Source of the DNA: Variovorax ginsengisoli
GTDB taxonomy: Bacteria > Pseudomonadota > Gammaproteobacteria > Burkholderiales > Burkholderiaceae_C
Assembly: GCF_030486595.1 (NCBI RefSeq)
Contig: NZ_JAUJZH010000018.1
Coordinates: 62,001-126,000, forward strand
Direction of reading: 5' to 3'
Length of the DNA stretch: 64,000 bases
Within the stretch, counting starts at the first letter, position 1. Each line of letters begins with the position of its first letter. Positions 1 through 7,806 of the stretch are shown in pieces. The notes under the pieces were generated by a model that was given only the letters and a program-made list of their open reading frames with translations, was not told the origin of the DNA and searched no databases. The translations under genes and the position numbers were made by a program.

Positions 1-1
1 G

Positions 2-292
2 ACCGGCGTCGACGTGTTCCGCATCCAGGACGTCGCCGAAGACCGCGTGGTTCCGATCATGGACCATGTCATCCGGGTCGACCGCGACTCGCTGACCCTG
101 GGCTACGCGGGCGTGTACTCGTCCTTCCTGCTGTTCGCCAAGCGCGCCGAGGCCAAGTACGGCGTGCCGGCGCGCGAGATCCTGGTCGAGCTCGGGCGCC
201 GCGGCATGGTCGGCGGCCAGGAAGACATGATCGAAGACACGGCGATGACGCTCGCCCGGGCGCGCAGCGCCATGCAGGAGGTGGCCGCATGA
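2..292 (+). CDS. dmpG: 4-hydroxy-2-oxovalerate aldolase, C-terminal part (truncated by window edge)
   Basis: The reading frame is open from the first base of the window, so only the last 96 or so residues are present. The tail contains RDSLTLGYAGVYSSFL and LGRRGMVGGQEDMI, which are characteristic of the C-terminal communication domain of DmpG/MhpE-type aldolases. The enzyme cleaves 4-hydroxy-2-oxovalerate to pyruvate and acetaldehyde and normally works in complex with an acylating acetaldehyde dehydrogenase, which should lie upstream of the window. Its TGA overlaps the ATG of the next gene (ATGA), so the two are translationally coupled. The family call is secure; the choice of the dmp over the mhp name rests on the neighbours, which are meta-cleavage oxalocrotonate-branch enzymes. 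Confidence 0.93.
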   Translation, partial: TGVDVFRIQDVAEDRVVPIMDHVIRVDRDSLTLGYAGVYSSFLLFAKRAEAKYGVPAREILVELGRRGMVGGQEDMIEDTAMTLARARSAMQEVAA

Positions 293-1077
293 AGCTCGAC
301 CTCGACACCATCGCCGCGCTGGCCGAGCACCTGGAGGGCTGCGAACTCGGCGCCAAGGACACGCCGAAGATCACCGACGAGTATCCCGAGATGGACTGGG
401 ACGACGCCTATGCGATCCAGAACGAGATCCGCCGGCGCAAGATCGCCCGCGGCCATCGCATCATCGGGCTCAAGGCCGGCCTGACCTCGCACGCCAAGAT
501 GAAACAGATGGGCGTGACCACGCCGGTGTTCGGCTTCATGGCCGACAGCTACGCGGTGCCCGAAGGCGGCGAATGCCGCATGGCCGAGCTGATCCATCCC
601 AAGGTCGAGCCCGAGATCGCCTTAGTCACCCGCGCGCCGCTGAGGGGGCCGGGCTGCCATATCGGCGCGGTGCTCGCCGCGACCGACTTCGTGCTGCCCG
701 GCATCGAGGTCATCGACAGCCGCTACCGCGACTTCAAGTTCGACCTGAAGAGCGTGGTCGCCGACAACACCTCCGCCTCGCGCTTCGTGGTCGGCGGGCG
801 GCCGCGGCCGGCGGCCGAGGTCGACCTGCGCACGGTCGGCATCGTGCTGGAGAAGAACGGCGAGCCGGTGGCTTTCGGCGCCGGCGCAGCGGTGCTGGGA
901 CACCCGGCGGCGGCGATCGCGATGCTGGCGAATCACCTCGGCGCACGCGGTGAGGAGATCCCTGCCGGCACCCTGATCCTGTCGGGCGGCATCACCGAGG
1001 CGGTGGCGGTGAAGGCCGGCGATTCGGTCACTCTCAGGGTGCAGGGCATGGGCAGCGTCGGCCTGCGCTTCGCCTGA
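289..1077 (+). CDS. dmpH: 2-oxo-3-hexenedioate (4-oxalocrotonate) decarboxylase
   Basis: A 262-residue member of the fumarylacetoacetase-fold hydratase/decarboxylase family. The metal-binding E-x-E lies in HPKVEPEIA (E107 and E109) with a third acidic ligand near E140, and NTSASRFVVGG at about 160-170 matches the decarboxylase branch. It decarboxylates 2-oxo-3-hexenedioate to 2-hydroxypenta-2,4-dienoate in the oxalocrotonate branch of catechol meta-cleavage, usually complexed with the hydratase. It overlaps dmpG by four bases and is followed 11 bases later by the tautomerase that supplies its substrate, so the local order aldolase-decarboxylase-tautomerase matches known meta operons. A 2-keto-4-pentenoate hydratase is the alternative, less likely because the tautomerase is adjacent. 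Confidence 0.9.
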   Translation: MKLDLDTIAALAEHLEGCELGAKDTPKITDEYPEMDWDDAYAIQNEIRRRKIARGHRIIGLKAGLTSHAKMKQMGVTTPVFGFMADSYAVPEGGECRMAELIHPKVEPEIALVTRAPLRGPGCHIGAVLAATDFVLPGIEVIDSRYRDFKFDLKSVVADNTSASRFVVGGRPRPAAEVDLRTVGIVLEKNGEPVAFGAGAAVLGHPAAAIAMLANHLGARGEEIPAGTLILSGGITEAVAVKAGDSVTLRVQGMGSVGLRFA

Positions 1078-1088
1078 AGGAGACAGCC

Positions 1089-1280
1089 ATGCCATTTGCA
1101 CAGATCTATCTCATCGAAGGCCGGAGCGAGGAGCAGAAGCGGGCGCTGATCGAAAAGGTCACGCACGCGATCGTCGAGGCGGTCGGCGCGCCCAGGGAGA
1201 ACGTGCGGGTCTGGCTGCACGACGTGCCGAAGGAGAACTGGGGCATCGCGGGGGTCAGCGCGAAGGACCTCGGGCGCTAG
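1089..1280 (+). CDS. dmpI: 4-oxalocrotonate tautomerase
   Basis: A 63-residue protein of exactly the usual 4-OT size. After Met removal it has the catalytic N-terminal Pro1, Arg11 in IEGRS, Arg39 in NVRVW and an aromatic residue (Trp) at the position of Phe50. It interconverts 2-hydroxymuconate and 2-oxo-3-hexenedioate, acting as a hexamer in the cytoplasm. A good AAGGAGA ribosome site stands 8 bases before the ATG. It is the last gene of the dmp operon in this window, and a strong inverted repeat begins 10 bases after the stop codon. Confidence 0.92.
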   Translation: MPFAQIYLIEGRSEEQKRALIEKVTHAIVEAVGAPRENVRVWLHDVPKENWGIAGVSAKDLGR

Positions 1281-1289
1281 CAGCAAGCT

Positions 1290-1347
1290 GCCGCCCTCCC
1301 TCCGCCAGAAATTTCTGTTTTCCCGGGGGAGGCGGGTCCAGGGCGGC
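1290..1347 (+). other. Long imperfect inverted repeat after the dmp operon
   Basis: GCCGCCCT (1290-1297) is exactly complementary to AGGGCGGC (1340-1347). The CCCTCCCTCCGCC that follows the left arm can also pair with GGGGGAGGCGGG before the right arm. Inside the loop sits a perfect 12-base palindrome, CAGAAATTTCTG (1306-1317). The element fills most of the gap between dmpI and the next gene and could end the dmp transcript or shape the leader of the following mRNA. There is no terminal T-tract, so ordinary intrinsic termination is not assured. Confidence 0.45.
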
Positions 1348-1379
1348 GGCTTCGTGTCGATCTCGGCCAGAATTCCGTG

Positions 1380-3224
1380 ATGCGAATTTGGCTTGTCGGA
1401 TGGTGGGTTGCCCTGACGATGCCCGTGTGGGCGGCGCAGGGGCTGGGCATGGGATACGAGCCGAAGTACCCGGACTCCTTCAAGCATTTCGACTACGTCA
1501 ATCCCGACGCGCCCAAGGGCGGGCACCTGACGCTTTCAGCGAGCGGTAGCTTCGACAAGCTCAATCCGTTCACGCTCAAGGGAACGCCCCCGGCCGGCAT
1601 GGGTTACAGCAGCAACGGCTTCGTGTTCGCGGAGTACGGCCTGGTCTTCGATTCATTGATGACGCCCAGCGAAGACGAGCCTTTTTCGAACTATGGGCTG
1701 CTGGCGGAAGACGTGCTCGTCGCTCCTGACCAGATGAGCGTGACTTTCCGCCTGAACCCCAAGGCCCGCTTCTCGGACAATACGCCCGTGCTGGCGCAAG
1801 ACGTGAAGCACTCCTTCGATACCTTGATGAGCCAGCAGGCCGGCCCGACCTTTCGTTCCTACTGGAGCGACATCAAGGCGGCTGTCGTGATCGACGATCG
1901 CAGGATTCGTTTCGAGTTCAAGCGCCGGAATTCAGAGCTGCACATGATCATCGGGCAGATGCCCGTGTTCTCCCGAGCCTGGGGTCGGGGCAAGCCCTTC
2001 GATCAGGTCGTCGACGAGCCACCCGTGGCGAGCGGGCCCTACGTCGTCGACAAGGTGGATCCGGGCAAGTCCATCTCCTACCGGCGGCGACCGGACTACT
2101 GGGCCGCCGATCTTCCGGTTCGCAAGGGGATGTTCAACTTCGACAAGGTCAGCTATCAGTACTTCAGGGATCGACTCGGGGAGGAAGAGTCGATCAAGGT
2201 GGGCGCGCTCGACGCCCTCGAAGAGACATCGATCACTGCCTGGGTTCGTCGCTACAAGGGCCGCCGTTTCGACTCCGGCGAAATCGTCAAGACCGAGATC
2301 TCGCACCGCCGCTTCACGGGCATGCGGGGCTTGGCAGTGAACCTGCGCCAGCCCCGCTTCGCCGATATCCGGGTGCGGCAGGCGTTGGCGCTGGCCTTCG
2401 ACTTCGACTGGCTGAACCAGCGTCTTTTCTATGGGCGCAGAGCTCGGACCATGAGCTACTTCCAGAACAGCGACGACCTGATGGCAAGGCCGGAGCTCGG
2501 CCCGGACGAGCGGGCGCTGATCGCGCGGCTGGTGCACAGGCAGGACTATCTCAGGATCGTGCAGGGGCCATTGCCTCGGCCCGCTGCGACCGGTGACACG
2601 CCCGAGGGGCTGCGACGCAACCTGGTCGAAGCGCAGGCGCTGCTGAAGGCGGCGGGTTGGTCCTACCGGGACGGCGCGCTGCGCGACGGCGACGGCAAGC
2701 CATTCGTGATCGAGATCGACATCGCGGACCGCAGTTCGGAACCCGTGCTGGCGCCCTACGCGAGAAACCTGGGCAAGCTCGGGATCTCGCTGCAGTATCG
2801 GCTTCGTGATGCCGCCCTGATCAAGAAGAGGCTCGACGACTTCGACTTCGACATGGCCCTCCAGATCCTGGGCGGCTCATCGAGTCCCGGCAACGAGCTC
2901 TACGACGACCTTGGCTCGAAGTCCGCGGCCGAGAGGGGAAGTCAGAACTTCAGCGGGATCAGCGATCCGGTGATCGATGAACTCATCGACATCATCGTCA
3001 AGAGCCCTGACCGCGCATCCCTTGCAACGGCCGTCCGGCTGCTCGACAGGTTCTTGCTCCATCAGCACTACGTGGTCCCCCTGTACTACGGCAAGCAGTA
3101 CTACATGGTCCACAAGCGCAACCTGCGGCGCCCCGATGCCGAGTTGCCGCAGCGCCTGCTGGCGGGCTCTGCGTTGCTGACGACGTGGTGGATGGACCCG
3201 CCGAAGATTGGTGAGCGGGATTGA
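1380..3224 (+). CDS. Peptide-type ABC transporter periplasmic binding protein (SBP family 5, YejA-like)
   Basis: About 614 residues with an N-terminal hydrophobic signal (MRIWLVGWWVALTMPVWAAQG) and typical family-5 binding-protein motifs: DYVNPDAPKGGHL, SYRRRPDYW and DIRVRQALALAFDFDW. The short spacing after the signal and the F-K-H-F-D-Y-V-N-P opening are typical of YejA, the binding protein of the microcin C/oligopeptide importer YejABEF. Two starts are possible, GTG at 1377 and ATG at 1380; the ATG gives the same signal peptide and is preferred. No permease or ATPase genes follow, since the next gene is convergent 19 bases away. Either the gene is an orphan receptor or its importer is encoded elsewhere. 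Confidence 0.85.
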   Translation: MRIWLVGWWVALTMPVWAAQGLGMGYEPKYPDSFKHFDYVNPDAPKGGHLTLSASGSFDKLNPFTLKGTPPAGMGYSSNGFVFAEYGLVFDSLMTPSEDEPFSNYGLLAEDVLVAPDQMSVTFRLNPKARFSDNTPVLAQDVKHSFDTLMSQQAGPTFRSYWSDIKAAVVIDDRRIRFEFKRRNSELHMIIGQMPVFSRAWGRGKPFDQVVDEPPVASGPYVVDKVDPGKSISYRRRPDYWAADLPVRKGMFNFDKVSYQYFRDRLGEEESIKVGALDALEETSITAWVRRYKGRRFDSGEIVKTEISHRRFTGMRGLAVNLRQPRFADIRVRQALALAFDFDWLNQRLFYGRRARTMSYFQNSDDLMARPELGPDERALIARLVHRQDYLRIVQGPLPRPAATGDTPEGLRRNLVEAQALLKAAGWSYRDGALRDGDGKPFVIEIDIADRSSEPVLAPYARNLGKLGISLQYRLRDAALIKKRLDDFDFDMALQILGGSSSPGNELYDDLGSKSAAERGSQNFSGISDPVIDELIDIIVKSPDRASLATAVRLLDRFLLHQHYVVPLYYGKQYYMVHKRNLRRPDAELPQRLLAGSALLTTWWMDPPKIGERD

Positions 3225-3243
3225 CCTTCTTCTGCGGCACCAC

Positions 3244-4044
3244 TCACCCCGGATAGAGCCGCGCCGTCAGCTTGGCGCTCGCCTTTCGCAGCGTCGGCAG
3301 GAAGGCATCCCGGAACTCGATGAGTTCCATCCGCTCCGACCGCACCGCGATGCTCATGCCGGCCACCGTCGCGCCATCGCGGTCCAGCACCGGCACCGCC
3401 ATCGAGCGCACGCCGAGTTCGAGTTCGCCGTCGCTGCCGGCATAGCCTTCGTCGCGGCAGCGGTCCACCAAGGCCAGCACCGCATCGGCCTCGAACACCG
3501 TGCGCGGCGTCAGGGCGCGACGCGGCATCGCGTGCACACGGCGCTCGGCCTCGCCGGACGGCAGGCTGGCCAGCAGCACCCGACCGAGCGCCGAGCAGTA
3601 CGCCGGCAGCCGCGACCCGATGCCCAGGCCGATGCTGAGGCTGCGCCGCGCGGTCGAGCGCGCGATGATGATCGCGTCGTCCTCCAGCAAGGTGCCGAGC
3701 GATGCGGATTCGCGCGTGCGCTCCGACAGCGCATCGAGCAGCGGCTGCGCCAGCGACGGCGTGGGGCGCGACGCCAGGTAGGCATGCGCGACCAGCAGCA
3801 CCTTGGGCAGCAGCCAGAAGCGCTTGCCGTCGCTGTCGAGATAGCCCAGGGCGCGCAGGGTCAGCAGCGAGCGCCGCGCCGAGGCCGGCGAGCCGCCCGT
3901 GAGCCGCGCCACCTCGGACACGGTGAGCCGGCTGTGCTGGCGGCCGAAACAGGTCAGGACCTCCATCCCTTTTTGCAGCGAGGCCACGAAGTTCTTGTCC
4001 ACGGCCTCTGGGGCGGATGTGCCGCCAACGTCATTTTTGCGCAT
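3244..4044 (-). CDS. tphR: IclR-family regulator of the terephthalate operon
   Basis: A 266-residue IclR protein: an N-terminal winged helix-turn-helix at about 20-80 (LTVSEVARLTGGSPASARRS) and a C-terminal effector-binding domain at about 90-260 (GLGIGSRLPAYCSALGRVLL). It is divergent from tphC, with 85 bases between the start codons. Position and orientation match tphR of Comamonas, which activates the tph genes in response to terephthalate. That role is inferred from synteny. A 17-base palindrome overlaps this gene's own start codon, which suggests autoregulation. Confidence 0.85.
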   Translation of the reverse strand: MRKNDVGGTSAPEAVDKNFVASLQKGMEVLTCFGRQHSRLTVSEVARLTGGSPASARRSLLTLRALGYLDSDGKRFWLLPKVLLVAHAYLASRPTPSLAQPLLDALSERTRESASLGTLLEDDAIIIARSTARRSLSIGLGIGSRLPAYCSALGRVLLASLPSGEAERRVHAMPRRALTPRTVFEADAVLALVDRCRDEGYAGSDGELELGVRSMAVPVLDRDGATVAGMSIAVRSERMELIEFRDAFLPTLRKASAKLTARLYPG

Positions 4045-4052
4045 AGCGCAAA
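4036..4052. promoter_or_regulatory. Palindromic operator candidate over the tphR start codon
   Basis: TTTGCGC-ATA-GCGCAAA is a perfect 7+7 palindrome with a three-base centre. It covers the tphR ATG (4042-4044) and lies in the tphR-tphC divergent region. A partial copy of the half-site (TTGCGC at about 4068-4073) follows some 20 bases downstream, giving a possible second half-site toward tphC. IclR regulators bind such inverted repeats, usually in pairs. That this one is the TphR site is inference. Confidence 0.5.
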
Positions 4053-4129
4053 TCTAGCTTGTTTGGCTTGCGCTGTATCAAGACACTTGGGCCTCCCCCG
4101 ATGAACGACTGACACGGAGATACCGAGAC

Positions 4130-5098
4130 ATGATCAAACCCTTCGCCCGGCGCCTGGGCGCGGCCTGCCTGGCCGCCGCCTTCCTGGCCGGCGGCGCCGC
4201 AGCACAGCCCGGCAAACCCCTGAGAATCGTGGTTCCCTTCCCGGCCGGCGGCACCGCCGACATTCTTCCGCGCGTGGTGGCCGCGAAGCTGCGCGACAGC
4301 TTCCCTGCCGGCGTCGTGATCGAGAACCGCACCGGCGCCGGCGGCAACATCGGCGCCGAGTCGGTCTTCAATGCAACGCCCGATGGCGAGACGCTGCTGG
4401 CGTCGCCACCGGCGCCGATCGCGATCAACCAGCATCTCTACCGCAAGCTGAGCTTCGATCCCGCGAAATGGGTGCCGGTCACGATGATCGCCACCGTGCC
4501 CAACGTGCTCGTGGTGAACCCCAAGCTGCCGGTCCGCAGCGTGCCCGAACTGATCGCCTACCTGAAGGCGAACCCCGGCAAGCTCAGCTACGGCTCGCAA
4601 GGCAACGGCACCACCTCGCACCTGACCGCCAGCATGTTCATGCAGCTGACCGGAACCGACATGGTCCATGTCCCGTACAAGGGCACGGCGCCGGCGCTGG
4701 TCGACCTGGTCGGCGGACAGATCGACGTCTTCTTCGACAACCTGAGCTCGTCGCTGCCGTTCCACCAGAGCGGCAGGCTGCGCATCCTCGCGATCGCCGA
4801 CGAGCAGCGCGCGCAGGTCCTGCCCGACGTCCCCACTTTCGCCGAGCAGAAGCTGCCGGCCATGAACGCCGTGACCTGGTTCGCACTCGTGGCGCCGCCC
4901 GGCACCCCCGTCGCCAAGGTGCAGGCGACGCAGAGGGCCTTTGCCGATGCGCTCGCGCTGCCGGACGTCAAGCGGCAGTTCGCCGAGCAGGGCGCAGAGC
5001 CGCGCGGCTGGGACAGCGCCCGGACCGGACAGTTCATCCAGGCCGAGTCGGCCAAGTGGGCCAAGGTCATCAAGAACGCCAACGTCACCCTGGACTGA
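4130..5098 (+). CDS. tphC: Terephthalate-binding receptor of the tripartite tricarboxylate (Bug) family
   Basis: A 322-residue Bug/TctC protein with a signal peptide ending in AGGAAAQ and the family signatures IVVPFPAGGTADILPR, ENRTGAGGNIGAE, MVHVPYKGTAPALVDLVGGQID and PAGT-like APPGTPVAKVQA near the C-terminus. It binds the aromatic acid in the periplasm and delivers it to a TctA/TctB-type membrane carrier. No TctAB genes are in this window, which is usual for tph clusters. The gene is first in the operon, only four bases before tphA2, and is divergent from tphR. The terephthalate assignment comes from operon order rather than binding-site residues. Confidence 0.88.
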   Translation: MIKPFARRLGAACLAAAFLAGGAAAQPGKPLRIVVPFPAGGTADILPRVVAAKLRDSFPAGVVIENRTGAGGNIGAESVFNATPDGETLLASPPAPIAINQHLYRKLSFDPAKWVPVTMIATVPNVLVVNPKLPVRSVPELIAYLKANPGKLSYGSQGNGTTSHLTASMFMQLTGTDMVHVPYKGTAPALVDLVGGQIDVFFDNLSSSLPFHQSGRLRILAIADEQRAQVLPDVPTFAEQKLPAMNAVTWFALVAPPGTPVAKVQATQRAFADALALPDVKRQFAEQGAEPRGWDSARTGQFIQAESAKWAKVIKNANVTLD

Positions 5099-5102
5099 CA
5101 CC

Positions 5103-6341
5103 ATGACGCAAGACACTCAACCGATCCACTGGGCCGGCCCCGGCCTCACGCGCATTCCGTTCGCGCTCTACAGCGACGCGCAAACCGGTGCCGACGAGCA
5201 GGCACGCATCTTCCGCGGCGAGGTCTGGAACTACCTGTGCCTCGAAGCCGAACTGCCCGATAGCGGCAGCTACCGCACCACCTTCGCGGGCGAAACGCCC
5301 GTGGTGGTGGTGCGCGACGGCGACGGCGAGATCTATGCCTTCGAGAACCGCTGCGCGCACCGCGGCGCGCTGATCGCGCTCGAGAAGTCCGGCCGCGCCG
5401 AGAACTTCCAGTGCGTCTACCACGCCTGGAGCTACAGCCGCCAGGGCGATCTCACGGGCATCGCCTTCGAGCAGGGCGTCAAGGGGCAGGGCGGCATGCC
5501 GGCCGGCTTCTGCAAGGAGGAACACGGCCCGCGCAAGCTGCGCATCGCGACCTTCTGCGGCCTGGTCTTCGGCAGCTTCAGCGAAGACGTGCCGGGCATC
5601 GAGGAGTACCTCGGCGACGAGATCTGCCAGCGCATCGAGCGCGTGCTGCACAAGCCGGTCGAGGTCATCGGCCGCTTCACGCAGGCGCTGCCGAACAACT
5701 GGAAGCTCTATGTGGAGAACGTCAAGGACAGCTACCACGCGAGCCTGCTGCACCTGTTCTTCACCACCTTCGAACTCAACCGCCTGTCGCAGAAGGGCGG
5801 CGTGATCGTCGACGAGAGCGGCGGCCACCACGTGAGCTATTCGATGATCGATCCGGCGGCCGAGAAGGACGCCTCGTACAAGGAGCAAGCCCTGCGCTCG
5901 GACAACGACCGCTACCGGCTCAAGGATCCGAGCCTGCTGGCCGGCTTCACCGAGTACGGCGACGGCGTGACTTTGCAGATCCTCTCGGTCTTCCCCGGCT
6001 TCGTGCTGCAGCAGATTCAGAACTGCCTCGCGGTGCGCCAGGTGCTGCCCAAGGGCGTGGAGCGCACCGAGCTCAACTGGACCTACCTGGGCTACGCCGA
6101 CGACACGCCTGAGCAGCGCAAGGTGCGGCTCAAGCAGTCGAACCTGATCGGTCCGGCCGGCTTCATCTCGATGGAGGACGGTGCGGTCGGCGGCTTCGTG
6201 CAGCGCGGCATCGCCGGCGCGCGCGACCACGATGCGGTCGTCGAGATGGGCGGCGACAGCACCGTCTCCAGCGAGGGACGCGCCACCGAAGCCTCGGTGC
6301 GAGGCTTCTGGAAAGCCTATCGCCACCACATGCGCGCCTGA
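5103..6341 (+). CDS. tphA2: Terephthalate 1,2-dioxygenase, oxygenase large subunit
   Basis: A 412-residue Rieske non-haem iron oxygenase alpha subunit. The Rieske ligands are C84 and H86 (CAHRG) and C104 and H107 (CVYHAW). The mononuclear iron histidines sit in ENVKDSYHASLLH, with the bridging Asp in the same stretch. Long stretches, such as CRIER-type GVTLQILSVFPGFVLQQIQN and FISMEDGAVGGFVQRGIAG, agree with the Comamonas TphA2 I remember. The enzyme converts terephthalate to its 1,2-cis-dihydrodiol-dicarboxylate using O2 and electrons from TphA1. The ATG at 5103 is chosen over longer in-frame starts because it begins right after tphC and gives the normal N-terminus. Confidence 0.95.
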   Translation: MTQDTQPIHWAGPGLTRIPFALYSDAQTGADEQARIFRGEVWNYLCLEAELPDSGSYRTTFAGETPVVVVRDGDGEIYAFENRCAHRGALIALEKSGRAENFQCVYHAWSYSRQGDLTGIAFEQGVKGQGGMPAGFCKEEHGPRKLRIATFCGLVFGSFSEDVPGIEEYLGDEICQRIERVLHKPVEVIGRFTQALPNNWKLYVENVKDSYHASLLHLFFTTFELNRLSQKGGVIVDESGGHHVSYSMIDPAAEKDASYKEQALRSDNDRYRLKDPSLLAGFTEYGDGVTLQILSVFPGFVLQQIQNCLAVRQVLPKGVERTELNWTYLGYADDTPEQRKVRLKQSNLIGPAGFISMEDGAVGGFVQRGIAGARDHDAVVEMGGDSTVSSEGRATEASVRGFWKAYRHHMRA

Positions 6342-6360
6342 CCCGCAGAGGAAGAACACG

Positions 6361-6825
6361 ATGATCGACTTGCTGGCGCTCTGCGCCTTCCATGCCGCCT
6401 ACGCCGACGCCATCGACAGCGATGCACTCGAGCAGTGGCCCGACTTCTTCGCCGAAGACGCCGACTACCGCATCACGCACATCGAGAACGAGCGCGAGGG
6501 CCTGCCCGCCGGCATCGTCTACGCCGACTCGCGCGCGATGCTCGAAGACCGCATCGCGGCCCTGCGCGAGGCCAACATCTACGAGCGGCAGCGCTATCGC
6601 CATATCCTCGGCATGCCGCTGCTGCTGAAGTCCGAGGGCGAGCAGGCAGAGGCCCGCACCCCCTTCCTGGTGGCGCGCATCATGGCGAGCGGCCAGACGG
6701 AGGTGTTCGCCACCGGCGTCTACCAGGACCGCTTCGTGCGGCGGGACGGGCGGTTGCTGTTGCAGTCGCGCGTGGCCATCTGCGACAGCACGGTGACCGA
6801 CACGCTGCTCGCGTTGCCGCTGTGA
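6361..6825 (+). CDS. tphA3: Terephthalate 1,2-dioxygenase, oxygenase small subunit
   Basis: A 154-residue ring-hydroxylating dioxygenase beta subunit (cystatin/NTF2-like fold) with DSDALEQWPDFFAEDADYR, REANIYERQRYRHILG and the C-terminal CDSTVTDTLLALPL, all matching the TphA3 pattern. It has no cofactor and helps form the alpha3beta3 oxygenase. It starts 19 bases after tphA2, and its TGA is overlapped by the GTG start of tphB, so tphA3 and tphB are probably translated together. Confidence 0.94.
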   Translation: MIDLLALCAFHAAYADAIDSDALEQWPDFFAEDADYRITHIENEREGLPAGIVYADSRAMLEDRIAALREANIYERQRYRHILGMPLLLKSEGEQAEARTPFLVARIMASGQTEVFATGVYQDRFVRRDGRLLLQSRVAICDSTVTDTLLALPL

Positions 6826-7802
6826 ACGCGAGCACGAATGCGCCGCCGCGCCGCCTGGCGCTGGCGGCTGGCGATCCCAACGGCATCGGCCCCGAGATCG
6901 CGCTCAAGGCCCTGGCGGCGCTGCCGGCCGAAGCACGCGCCGGCATCACCCTGTACGGCCCCGTCGCCGTGCTGGAGCGCACGGCCGCGGCACTCGGCTG
7001 CAGCGCGCTGCTGGGCGAACTGCGCATCGTCGATGCCGGGCAACTGCCGGCCGAGGCTGCCCGGCCCGGCCGCATCGACGCCGCGGCGGGCGCCTCGGCC
7101 GTGGCATCGGCGAGCGCGGCGATCGAGGCCTGCCGGCGCGGCGAAGCCGACGCGGTGATCGCCTGCCCGCATCACGAGATCGCGATCCATCGGGCCGGCA
7201 TCGCCTTCAGCGGCTATCCGTCGCTGGTCGCGCGCGTCTGCACCGTGCCGGAGGATTCGGTGTTCCTGATGCTGGTCGGCGGCGGGCTGCGGATCGTGCA
7301 TGCGACCCTGCACGAGAGCGTGCGCAGCGCGCTCGGCCGGCTGACGCCCGCGTTGGTGGCAGCGGCTGTGCGCGCAGGTGCGCGGGCCTGTGCAGTGCTT
7401 GGCGTTCCCGCACCTTCGATCGGCGTGTTCGGCATCAACCCGCATGCCTCCGAAGGTGGCCTGTTCGGCGCCGAAGATGCCGCCATCGTCGAACCCGCGG
7501 TGCGCATGCTGCGGACCGAAGGCCTGCGCGTCGACGGCCCTGCGGGCGCCGACATGCTGCTGACGCAGCGCCGGCACGATCTCTACGTGGCGATGCTGCA
7601 CGACCAGGGCCACATCCCGATCAAGCTGCTGGCGCCGAACGCGGCCAGCGCGCTCAGCATCGGCGCCGACGTGCTCCTGTCGAGCGTGGGCCACGGCAGC
7701 GCGATGGACATCGCCGGCCGGGGCATCGCCGATTGCACGGCACTGCTGCGAACCATTGCGCTGTTGTCGGGCGCGCCGCAACCACCGCTCACCAGAGATT
7801 GA
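6822..7802 (+). CDS. tphB: 1,2-dihydroxy-3,5-cyclohexadiene-1,4-dicarboxylate dehydrogenase (PdxA-like)
   Basis: A 326-residue PdxA-family NAD-dependent, metal-dependent dehydrogenase/decarboxylase with LALAAGDPNGIGPEIALKAL at the N-terminus, MLHDQGHIPIKLLAP near 260 and SSVGHGSAMDIAGRG near 295. In this operon it oxidises and decarboxylates the dihydrodiol from TphA to protocatechuate. The GTG at 6822 overlaps the tphA3 stop codon (GTGA) and puts the N-terminal strand a few residues in; no in-frame ATG lies before the conserved GDPNGIG. A true pyridoxine-biosynthetic PdxA is possible by sequence family alone, but the location between tphA3 and tphA1 settles it. Confidence 0.92.
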   Translation: MNASTNAPPRRLALAAGDPNGIGPEIALKALAALPAEARAGITLYGPVAVLERTAAALGCSALLGELRIVDAGQLPAEAARPGRIDAAAGASAVASASAAIEACRRGEADAVIACPHHEIAIHRAGIAFSGYPSLVARVCTVPEDSVFLMLVGGGLRIVHATLHESVRSALGRLTPALVAAAVRAGARACAVLGVPAPSIGVFGINPHASEGGLFGAEDAAIVEPAVRMLRTEGLRVDGPAGADMLLTQRRHDLYVAMLHDQGHIPIKLLAPNAASALSIGADVLLSSVGHGSAMDIAGRGIADCTALLRTIALLSGAPQPPLTRD

Positions 7803-7806
7803 AGCC

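Noticed and set aside
6822..7802. Reading tphB as pyridoxine-biosynthetic pdxA
   Set aside because: It is inside the tph operon with start and stop overlaps, and its neighbours are dioxygenase subunits.
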